Positions 54,982-61,460 of a DNA stretch of 61,460 bases are shown here, in pieces. The notes beneath the pieces were generated by a model. The model ran no database searches. It worked only from the letters and a program-made list of their open reading frames with translations, and was not told the DNA's origin. The DNA is taken from contig JALWPK010000148.1 of the NCBI GenBank assembly GCA_026995045.1, forward strand, positions 1 through 61,460. Reading direction: 5' to 3'. Numbering within the stretch: the first letter of the stretch is position 1; every line of letters starts with the position of its first letter. The stretch is from Gammaproteobacteria bacterium (GTDB taxonomy: Bacteria; Pseudomonadota; Gammaproteobacteria; SZUA-229). A program made the position numbers and the translations under genes.

Positions 54982-56910
54982 ATGTGTGGCATAGCTGGCT
55001 TGGTCAGCAGGTGGGAAGCCGGCGATCCGGCGCCTGTCAAGCGCATGCTGGATGCGTTGGTAGCGCGTGGCCCTGATGATGAGGGAATGTATATCAGCGA
55101 TGTGGCTGCGCTGGGACAACGCAGGCTTTCCATTATTGACCTGGAAGGAGGGCATCAACCCATTCCGAATGAAGATGAAAGCCTGTGGCTGGTGTGCAAT
55201 GGTGAAATATACAACTACCAGGAACTGCGCGATGCATTAATAGCGCGCGGGCACCGGTTTTCCACGCACAGTGATTCGGAAGTGGTGCTGCATCTGTATG
55301 AGGAAATGGGCGAGGAATGTGTCAGCCGTTTGCGCGGCATGTTTGCATTCGCCATATGGGATGTAAAGCAGCAACGCCTGTTTGCAGCGCGCGACCGCCT
55401 CGGGCAAAAACCCTTTTATTATGTGGTGCGGGATAACCGGTTTTATTTTGCTTCCGAAATAAAGGCGCTGCTGGCGTTGGATCCGGCGCTGGCGGAAATG
55501 GATGCCGAGGCGCTGGATCAATATCTAACGCTGCGCATCATCGCGCCACCGCGCAGCATGTTCAGACAAATCAATAAACTGCCGCCGGCGCACAGGCTGG
55601 TGTTTTCTGAAAAGAATGGGTTGCATATTACTCGCTATTGGGATTTGCACTATGAACCCAAGCTGACCGGTTCTGAAGAGGACTTGATTGATCAGCTTGA
55701 AGCCGAGCTGATCGAATCGCTGCGGCTTCACATGGTCAGTGATGTGCCGGTTGGCGCATTCTTGAGCGGCGGTATGGATTCCACACTGGTGGTGGCGATG
55801 CTGATGAAGCATGTTTGCAAGGAGCCAATTGAAACCTTTACCATTGGCTTGCCTTATGGTGATTACAATGAAGCGCCGTTTGCAAAACAGGTGGCGGAGA
55901 AATACGGCACGATTCACAACGAGCAGATTGTCACACCCTCACTGACGGCGTCGTTGCCGGATCTGGTGCATCATCTTGACGAGCCGTCTGATCCGTTGTC
56001 GATATGCACCTGGCTGATCGCCAAAATGGCGCGCCCGCATGTCAAGGTTGCGCTGGGCGGTGACGGCGGTGATGAATTGTTTGGTGGTTATGACCGTTAT
56101 TACGGTTACCATTATGCCGGTTTGTATGGCCTGATACCCTGTGTGATACGCCGTTACGGCATCGGCGCCGTGCTGAACCTGTTGCCTGATGGCGGCTGGT
56201 ACAAGAGCAAGGCGCATCAGCTAAAATGGTTGCACAGCCTGTCATTTGTCAACGGCGGCAAGCGTTATTCCCGAAGTCTGAGCTATTTTTATTTTGGCCC
56301 GGACTGGCGCGCGCAACTGTATGGCGCCACCATGCAAAAAGCGGTGGTGGACTTTGAGCCGGAAGAGGCCATCTGGCGGTCGTTTGGAAATGCGCACGCC
56401 AGCGAGCCGGTTGACAGGATGCTGAATGCCGACAGTTTTGTGCGCCTGCCCGATCACCCGGTGATGATTTCCGATCGCATGACCATGGCGCATTCGCTGG
56501 AAGTGCGCAGCCCGTTAATGGACCACAAGGTTGCCGAGTTTGCGGCGCAATTGCCGGTGAACATGAAAGTGCGCGGGCGCACATTACGCTATGTGCAGCA
56601 GCGCCTGCTGCAGCGTTATTTGCCGAAATCGGTACTGGAGCGGCCCAAGCAGGGATTTTCGTCTGCCTTGCCCTACATGCTGGCAGATGAATATAAAAAA
56701 TTGTTCAGTGTGTTTTTGAAACATTCCCAACTGGCGGCTGATGATTATTTGCAGCAGGCTACAATTAACCGCTTGCTGGCGGAGCATTTGAACGGCAAGA
56801 AAGACAATGGTAACCGGTTGTGGTTGTTGCTCAACAGCGAGGTCTGGTATCGCATGTTTATCAAAGGGCAAAGCCGTGAACAGTTATATCAGGACATCGG
56901 AACAGCGTGA
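54982..56910 (+). CDS. Glutamine-dependent asparagine synthetase-like amidotransferase (AsnB family)
   Basis: The 642-residue protein begins MCGIAGLVSRWEAG with the nucleophile Cys2 of the glutaminase domain, then GRGPDD-like ARGPDDEGMY and CNGEIYN. The synthase domain has the PP-loop SGGMDST (262-268) and GGDGGDELFGGYDRYY. In polysaccharide clusters such proteins amidate uronic acids rather than aspartate. It may be related to the XrtA-associated amidotransferases. Its stop overlaps the fkbH start (TGATG). Confidence 0.88.
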   Translation: MCGIAGLVSRWEAGDPAPVKRMLDALVARGPDDEGMYISDVAALGQRRLSIIDLEGGHQPIPNEDESLWLVCNGEIYNYQELRDALIARGHRFSTHSDSEVVLHLYEEMGEECVSRLRGMFAFAIWDVKQQRLFAARDRLGQKPFYYVVRDNRFYFASEIKALLALDPALAEMDAEALDQYLTLRIIAPPRSMFRQINKLPPAHRLVFSEKNGLHITRYWDLHYEPKLTGSEEDLIDQLEAELIESLRLHMVSDVPVGAFLSGGMDSTLVVAMLMKHVCKEPIETFTIGLPYGDYNEAPFAKQVAEKYGTIHNEQIVTPSLTASLPDLVHHLDEPSDPLSICTWLIAKMARPHVKVALGGDGGDELFGGYDRYYGYHYAGLYGLIPCVIRRYGIGAVLNLLPDGGWYKSKAHQLKWLHSLSFVNGGKRYSRSLSYFYFGPDWRAQLYGATMQKAVVDFEPEEAIWRSFGNAHASEPVDRMLNADSFVRLPDHPVMISDRMTMAHSLEVRSPLMDHKVAEFAAQLPVNMKVRGRTLRYVQQRLLQRYLPKSVLERPKQGFSSALPYMLADEYKKLFSVFLKHSQLAADDYLQQATINRLLAEHLNGKKDNGNRLWLLLNSEVWYRMFIKGQSREQLYQDIGTA

Positions 56911-58793
56911 TGGATAAGGCGTCTGTAAAAGAGAGACTCAAGTCAGTCGGCAGCTATAGCGAGCTGATTGCATTTTGCCGGTCACTGGATGCCGCCTCAC
57001 TTGCCAGTGCGGATGCGCGAAAAATATTGCGCGCACTGAGAAAATACAGTGCTGATGATGCTTCCGCCGCCGGACTGATTCCGCTGAAAGTGGCTTTTCT
57101 GGGCAATATTACCTTTGAGCCGCTACCGGATTATCTGCAACTCGCAGGAGTTTGTCAGGGGCTATCGGTCAGCTCCTATGTAGGTGGCTATGACCAGGTC
57201 ATGCAGGAACTGATGCATGCGCAATCCGGCCTCCGTCGGTTTGCGCCGGATATGATATTCCTGCATTACAGCTTGCGCGTGCTGGCCGAAGACGTGGTAT
57301 GGGGGTTTCCGTCACTCGATGATGCTCAGCTGGAATCCGCCAGACAGCATATCCTGCAAACCGTCAGCCAGGCGGTGCAGTTTGTGCTGTCCAACACGGA
57401 GGCCAATATTCTGCTGTCTAATTTTTTCGCGCCGTCTTATTGGCAATACGGCGTTGCCGATCAAAAACAGGCGGCCAGTGAAGCCGAATTTTATTATGGG
57501 CTCAATCAGGCTTTGTTGACACAGTTCCGGGATGAGCCAAGAGTGCAATTGCTTGATATGGAGCAAGCGTTATCAGATTTCGGTAAACGCAATGCTTTGG
57601 ATGAGCGCATGCACTATCTGGCAAAAGCGCCGTGGAAAGAGGATTTCTATCCGGTTCTGGCCGACAGGGTGATTCGTCATGCAGAAGCATTTCTGGGGCG
57701 GGTGAAAAAATGTCTGGTGCTGGATCTGGATAATACCTTGTGGGGCGGTGTGCTGGGTGAAGAAGGTGTGCATGGTGTCCACGTCGGTCACGGAGATGCT
57801 GTGGGTGAGGCGTTTTATGATTTTCAGAAAAGAATTCTGGCTCTGAAGCACCGTGGGGTTGTTCTGGCGATATGCAGTAAAAACAATATCGAGGATGTCA
57901 GGGAGCTATTTGCCGAGCGCAGCGATATGCCGTTGCAATGGGATGACTTTTCGGCGCATGAAATCAGCTGGGATATGAAACACGAAGGCATAAGACGTAT
58001 TGCTGATAAGCTGAATATCGGTCTGGACAGTCTGGTCTTTATTGATGATAATCCGGTTGAGTGTGAGCTGATTGAGCAAATGCTGCCGCAGGTGCAAACC
58101 GTGTTGCTGCCGCCTGATCCGTCAGTCTACGTGCGTTTGCTGGACAGTTTGCACGGTTTCGAGCGGGTCAAGGTCAGTCAGGACGATGTCGACAAGGCCA
58201 GGCAGTATGCCGATAACGCAAAACGCGCCGAATACCAGGACAGCTTCAGTGATTTGCAGGATTATCTGTACAGTCTCGAAACGGTCGTCACCATTCGCCC
58301 CGCCGGGGAAAGCGACAAGTTGCGTGTCCATCAGCTGTTCAGCAAGACTAACCAGTTCAACCTCACAACAAAGCGGTACTCGCAGTCAGATGTCGAGCGC
58401 TTTGTTGCCTCAGGCAGTCATGATTTGTATGTCGTTCACAGCCGCGATCGTTTTGGTGATTTGGGCATTATTGGACTATGCTTGATTGACAAGGCGGATG
58501 CCGCCAATCCGTTAATCGACAGTTTTATTTTAAGTTGCCGCGCCATGGGGCGCGGTATTGAAAGTGCTGTGATGAACTTTATCAAGGACAGGCACCTTGA
58601 AAATGGCGGCGCAGACAGCCTGCAAGCCTGCTTTATCCCGACACAGAAAAACAAGCCTGCCAGTTCATTTTATCCCGACCAGGGCTTTCAGTTGCAGCAT
58701 CAGGACGAAAACGGGACAGCCTGTTACCGTTTTTTGTCTGAGAATGATTTTCGCCACGAGTGTGGCTGGATTACCCTGAACACAAGAGAATAG
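56910..58793 (+). CDS. FkbH-like HAD-family protein (HAD-IIIC phosphatase/glyceryl-ACP synthase type)
   Basis: The 627-residue protein has the three-part FkbH layout. There is an N-terminal SGNH-like region, then the HAD core with LVLDLDNTLWGGVLGEEG (Asp272, Asp274), ICSKNN and FIDDNPVECE. The C-terminal GNAT-like domain has FSKTNQFNLTTKRYS and LSCRAMGRGIE. FkbH proteins load a three-carbon unit from 1,3-bisphosphoglycerate onto an acyl carrier protein, and the next gene encodes one 3 bases away. ATG 56910 overlaps the asnB stop. Confidence 0.86.
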   Translation: MDKASVKERLKSVGSYSELIAFCRSLDAASLASADARKILRALRKYSADDASAAGLIPLKVAFLGNITFEPLPDYLQLAGVCQGLSVSSYVGGYDQVMQELMHAQSGLRRFAPDMIFLHYSLRVLAEDVVWGFPSLDDAQLESARQHILQTVSQAVQFVLSNTEANILLSNFFAPSYWQYGVADQKQAASEAEFYYGLNQALLTQFRDEPRVQLLDMEQALSDFGKRNALDERMHYLAKAPWKEDFYPVLADRVIRHAEAFLGRVKKCLVLDLDNTLWGGVLGEEGVHGVHVGHGDAVGEAFYDFQKRILALKHRGVVLAICSKNNIEDVRELFAERSDMPLQWDDFSAHEISWDMKHEGIRRIADKLNIGLDSLVFIDDNPVECELIEQMLPQVQTVLLPPDPSVYVRLLDSLHGFERVKVSQDDVDKARQYADNAKRAEYQDSFSDLQDYLYSLETVVTIRPAGESDKLRVHQLFSKTNQFNLTTKRYSQSDVERFVASGSHDLYVVHSRDRFGDLGIIGLCLIDKADAANPLIDSFILSCRAMGRGIESAVMNFIKDRHLENGGADSLQACFIPTQKNKPASSFYPDQGFQLQHQDENGTACYRFLSENDFRHECGWITLNTRE

Positions 58794-58795
58794 TA

Positions 58796-59026
58796 ATGAA
58801 TGAAGAAAAACTGATTGAAGTTATCGCCGATACCTTTGATATCGATGAAGAGGATGTAAAGCCTGGTCTGGACAACCAGACGCTGGCCACCTGGGATTCG
58901 CTGAACCACCTCCGACTGGTGACGGCGCTGGAGCAGGCGTTTAGCGTCAGTCTGAGTATGGAAGAAATCAACAGCATGCACAGCTATGAAAAGATTGTCG
59001 AGTATATCGGCAAGCATACTGCCTGA
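58796..59026 (+). CDS. Acyl carrier protein
   Basis: The 76-residue acidic helical protein starts MNEEKLIEVIADTF and has the phosphopantetheine attachment Ser35 in TWDSLNHLRLV. The length and motif are those of a stand-alone ACP. The ATG lies 2 bases after the fkbH stop. It is likely the carrier for the FkbH-derived acyl group rather than the fatty-acid ACP, given its neighbours. Confidence 0.9.
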   Translation: MNEEKLIEVIADTFDIDEEDVKPGLDNQTLATWDSLNHLRLVTALEQAFSVSLSMEEINSMHSYEKIVEYIGKHTA

Positions 59027-59045
59027 TAATTATCAGGGTGGCGTT

Positions 59046-59786
59046 TTGAAAGAAGTCGACAAAAAAAATAATATCCGAACCATATTGATGGATCCGCAAG
59101 GCTCCGCCTTGCAGAAATACAAAATGCTGACAGTGGGCGATATCAGCATGGTGTCGTTTGTGTTTTATGAGTTAATTACCTGGCTTTTGGGTGCGCGCTC
59201 GGGCGCCATTGGCATATTGCTGCGCAGGAAACTGTATAAACGACTGTTCAGGCATGTCGGCAGCAATGTCATTATTGGCAGAAACTGCATTTTTCGGCAC
59301 CCATCAAAAATATCGCTGGGCGATAACGTGGTTATCGATGACAACAGCGTGCTGGATGCTCGCGGCTGTGAAAATGAAATGATGCTGGCGGATGGCGTGA
59401 TGGTGAATCGTAACTGTGCGATTCAATCAAAAGGCGGCGATATTGTGATTGGAAAAGGCGTGAATGTTGGCGCCGGCAGTCAGTTTGTTTCCTGGAGCGG
59501 CATCGAGATTGGCGAGGGTGTAGCGATTGCAGGCGGTTGTTATATCAGCGCCGGTTCATACCGGATGGATGATTTCTCTACGCCGAATGCTGAACGCCAA
59601 CCGTACTCAAACGGCCCGGTCAGGATTGGCGGTCAGGCATGGCTGGCAACACGGGTTACCGTGCTTGATGCGGCGGAAATAGGCGAGCATGCAGTGATTT
59701 CGGCTGGCGCTGTTGTGACCGGGAAGATACCTGACAAGGCGGTGGCGCATGGTAATCCTGCCAAAGTGGTTTTTCAGGGGCGTTAG
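59046..59786 (+). CDS. Hexapeptide-repeat (left-handed beta-helix) acyltransferase
   Basis: The 246-residue protein has an N-terminal helical region with a hydrophobic segment (about 35-55), then hexapeptide repeats from NVIIGRNCIFRHPSKISLG to VISAGAVVTGKIPDKA. It ends VAHGNPAKVVF, as in LbetaH sugar O-acyltransferases. It could take the acyl group from the ACP just upstream or from acetyl-CoA. The start is uncertain: TTG 59046 has AGGGTGG before it; an ATG at 58986 would overlap the ACP gene by 41 bases. Confidence 0.8.
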   Translation: MKEVDKKNNIRTILMDPQGSALQKYKMLTVGDISMVSFVFYELITWLLGARSGAIGILLRRKLYKRLFRHVGSNVIIGRNCIFRHPSKISLGDNVVIDDNSVLDARGCENEMMLADGVMVNRNCAIQSKGGDIVIGKGVNVGAGSQFVSWSGIEIGEGVAIAGGCYISAGSYRMDDFSTPNAERQPYSNGPVRIGGQAWLATRVTVLDAAEIGEHAVISAGAVVTGKIPDKAVAHGNPAKVVFQGR

Positions 59787-59801
59787 GGAGCGCTTTGTTG
59801 C

Positions 59802-60728
59802 ATGTTGAAGCTCTTCAAGGTGCTGGTCAGCGTCGGCCTGATTTCATTGCTGTTGTACAATGTCGACTGGGTGCTACTGTCCAGTAGCCTGCGCTCTCTC
59901 GATTGGCTGGTCATACTGGCGGTGATCAGCGTTTTCTCGCTGCAGTTTCCAGTCAGCACCTTGAAGTGGCAGTATGCGCTCAAGCTGCATGGACTTGGCT
60001 ATCCATTTTTGTATTTACAGAAGGTTTTGTGTATCGGGTTCTTTTTTAATAATTTTTTGCCCTCAACGATAGGTGGTGATGCATACCGCATACTCAAAAC
60101 CGTGCCTGATGAAGGATATAAGTCACGAGCAGTTTCCGCTGTGTTGCTCGAACGTATTGTCGGGTTGCTGGCGTTGTTGTCGATTGGTTTTGTTGGCGCA
60201 GTGTATTTGTTGCATGATGCGCCCAATCCTTTGGTGGTCTCTTATGTTGTTGCCGGCCTTTCTGCTGTTGCGGCAGTCGTGGTTGTTTTGTTCTTGCACA
60301 AGCTGGGCATGTTCAGGCATGTTGCCAAGCGTTTAAGCCATGTCAAGGCGGTTGATATTCTGCTTCATAATCTTGGGCATATACAGCGCAATCCTGGAAT
60401 GCTGTTCAAGGTTGTCATGGTTTCAATTGTATTTCAGGTGCTTGCCGTACTGGCGATAGGGCTGTTGTTTGCTAATCTGGGTGTGGGTGGCGGCTATGCG
60501 CAATACGCGCTGATCGCAGCGGTAGCCGGGCTTGCGAGTGTGGCGCCAGTATCCATCAACGGGATTGGGGTAGTGGAAGGCGCGTTTGCGGTCACTGCCG
60601 TTCAACTGCAAATGGGCTATAACGAGGCACTTGTTGTCGCTTTCGTTATGCGTGTTATGGTGGCGCCACTGAGTTTATTGTGTGGGCTTGTGTATTTGTG
60701 GGATTTGAGGCGTCAGGCAAGATCCTGA
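59802..60728 (+). CDS. Lysylphosphatidylglycerol synthase-like transmembrane protein (UPF0104)
   Basis: The 308-residue polytopic protein with about seven membrane helices resembles the flippase half of MprF, with GFFFNNFLPSTIGGDAYR and PVSINGIGVVEGAF. Such proteins may move a lipid or lipid-linked intermediate. It has no synthase domain. It is in the same operon as the AsnB/FkbH/ACP genes and 36 bases before the DUF4956 gene. Confidence 0.85.
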   Translation: MLKLFKVLVSVGLISLLLYNVDWVLLSSSLRSLDWLVILAVISVFSLQFPVSTLKWQYALKLHGLGYPFLYLQKVLCIGFFFNNFLPSTIGGDAYRILKTVPDEGYKSRAVSAVLLERIVGLLALLSIGFVGAVYLLHDAPNPLVVSYVVAGLSAVAAVVVVLFLHKLGMFRHVAKRLSHVKAVDILLHNLGHIQRNPGMLFKVVMVSIVFQVLAVLAIGLLFANLGVGGGYAQYALIAAVAGLASVAPVSINGIGVVEGAFAVTAVQLQMGYNEALVVAFVMRVMVAPLSLLCGLVYLWDLRRQARS

Positions 60729-60763
60729 TTTTTCAAATACAAATATATTGATGAGGAACTTGT

Positions 60764-61360
60764 ATGTTTAATGAACTGGGATTGACACAGGATGCGCCAC
60801 TGGCGTTGGCGCCATTACTGATAAATTTGCTTATTGGCGCTGCGCTGTCATTGATTTTGCGCTGGCATTTCCGGAAATTCGGCTCGACACTGTCAAATCG
60901 TGAAGAGTTTGCGCAGGTTTTTCCATTTGTGCTGTTAACAACGGTGCTTATTATTTCAATAGTCAAGTCATCACTGGCCTTGTCTTTGGGTCTGGTCGGT
61001 GCGCTGTCCATTGTGCGTTTCAGAACGCCTATCAAGGAACCTGAAGAACTGGCTTATCTGTTTGTCGCGATTGCCATGGGGCTGGAGCTGGGCGCAGACC
61101 AGACGGTGAATACCGTTGTGGCCAGCATCGCTATTCTGGTTATCATGGCCGTATTCAAGCGTCAGCGGCAGGATGCCGGCGCAAAAAACCTGTATTTGTC
61201 CATAGACTGGCAAGCGGATGAAGATGGTGACCCGGACCGGTTTATCAGCAAGGTCAATGGCATTATGGCCAATCATGTTATCAGCAGTGACTTGCGGCGC
61301 TTTGATATTCGGGAGAATGGAATAGAAACAACCTCACTAGTGTCCCATAAACTTTCATGA
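60764..61360 (+). CDS. DUF4956 family membrane protein, probably truncated by an insertion sequence
   Basis: The N-terminal part is a normal DUF4956: about four membrane helices with SIVKSSLALSLGLVGALSIV and FRTPIKEPEELAYLF. The GAGGAA ribosome site lies before the ATG. The last codons after Thr (Thr-Ser-Leu-Val-Ser-His-Lys-Leu-Ser) run into sequence that, on the other strand, is the end of a transposase and its flank. The true C-terminus therefore seems to be lost and replaced by about seven IS-encoded residues. DUF4956 genes commonly sit near polyphosphate-polymerase-like or CotH genes, which may lie beyond the window. Function unknown. Confidence 0.75.
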   Translation: MFNELGLTQDAPLALAPLLINLLIGAALSLILRWHFRKFGSTLSNREEFAQVFPFVLLTTVLIISIVKSSLALSLGLVGALSIVRFRTPIKEPEELAYLFVAIAMGLELGADQTVNTVVASIAILVIMAVFKRQRQDAGAKNLYLSIDWQADEDGDPDRFISKVNGIMANHVISSDLRRFDIRENGIETTSLVSHKLS

Positions 61361-61460
61361 GAATTGTAGTTTTGTTTGAAGGTGAGAAAGTTTTGGTTCA
61401 GGCGGATCGCCACGCAACAGTGCTTGCAGGTCGCGCCGCTCAAACAAATTGAGTTGAAGC
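61339..61460 (-). mobile_element. Left end of an insertion sequence (continues beyond window)
   Basis: The junction lies near 61339 (TAGTGTCCCATAAAC), just inside the DUF4956 gene. A transposase-like frame on the minus strand stops 16 bases inside it, which is the compact layout of an IS end. The other IS end and any target duplication are outside the window. Confidence 0.55.
61355..61460 (-). CDS. Transposase C-terminus (partial, 3' end only)
   Basis: 34 codons and a TGA are visible. The frame reads LQLNLFERRDLQALLRGDPP and then a Lys/Ser/Gln-rich tail, similar to the C-terminal end of DDE transposases of the IS4 type (LFERRDL...). The rest is outside the window, so the family is uncertain. 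Confidence 0.5.
   Translation of the reverse strand, partial: LQLNLFERRDLQALLRGDPPEPKLSHLQTKLQFS

Overview
The window looks like chromosome of a Gram-negative gammaproteobacterium. The first 9 kb carry the order mutL (3' part only), miaA, hfq, hflX, hflK, hflC, a DUF2065 gene, hisZ and purA, a neighbourhood characteristic of that class. Lipoboxes, a GlyGly-CTERM sorting tail and an exosortase A (XrtA/PEP-CTERM) locus show a diderm envelope with protein sorting and extracellular polysaccharide (EPS) production. The species cannot be named from what is visible.

Layout. 1-9032: housekeeping block, all on the plus strand, with small repeats in its gaps (a heptamer element after mutL and again after hisZ, a 9-copy heptamer tract before miaA, a 24-bp inverted-repeat element between hflX and hflK). 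9120-13220: a secreted reprolysin-like metalloprotease with a GlyGly-CTERM tail, a small secreted protein of unknown role, and purT. 13221-14070: a 0.85-kb AT-rich stretch with an NtrC-like dyad, tandem decamers, a good sigma-54 (-24/-12) element, a 13-codon leader ORF, a 29-residue single-helix microprotein and a strong hairpin. 14071-29695: XrtA core: locus ATPase, initiating sugar-phosphate transferase, a fibronectin-like lipoprotein, PrsK/PrsR two-component system, XrtA with EpsI domain, chain-length determinant, tyrosine autokinase, NodB deacetylase, an acetyltransferase and the TPR lipoprotein PrsT (opposite strand). 29886-33365: minus-strand deacetylase / FemAB / deacetylase trio. 33457-49011: glycan assembly, with glycosyltransferases, ATP-grasp ligase, low-molecular-weight tyrosine phosphatase, a Wzy/ligase-type membrane protein, a jelly-roll secreted protein, a flippase, two sulfotransferases, a GT39-type transferase with two polyprenyl-phosphate-sugar-synthase-like GT2 enzymes, and an acyltransferase. 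49025-61460: a DUF4185-like lipoprotein, GlpD-type dehydrogenase, NAD epimerase, methyltransferase, glycosyltransferase, then a tight AsnB, FkbH, acyl carrier protein, hexapeptide acyltransferase operon, a flippase-like membrane protein, and a DUF4956 gene that appears cut by an insertion sequence whose transposase enters from the right edge.

How it fits together (inference). The sugar transferase starts a lipid-linked glycan. Glycosyltransferases extend it and substituent enzymes decorate it (sulfation, deacetylation, amidation, acyl or aminoacyl transfer). Flippase, Wzy-like protein, chain-length determinant, kinase and phosphatase drive a Wzx/Wzy-type assembly. PrsK/PrsR with sigma-54 probably controls the locus or the PEP-CTERM proteins that XrtA processes. 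No Wza-type outer-membrane exporter and no PEP-CTERM substrate is seen here, so these must lie elsewhere.

The points most worth a second look are the sigma-54 leader with its microprotein, a FemAB protein with a seryl-tRNA-synthetase-like coiled-coil arm, the FkbH/ACP decoration module, the paired sulfotransferases, and the IS junction at the right edge.
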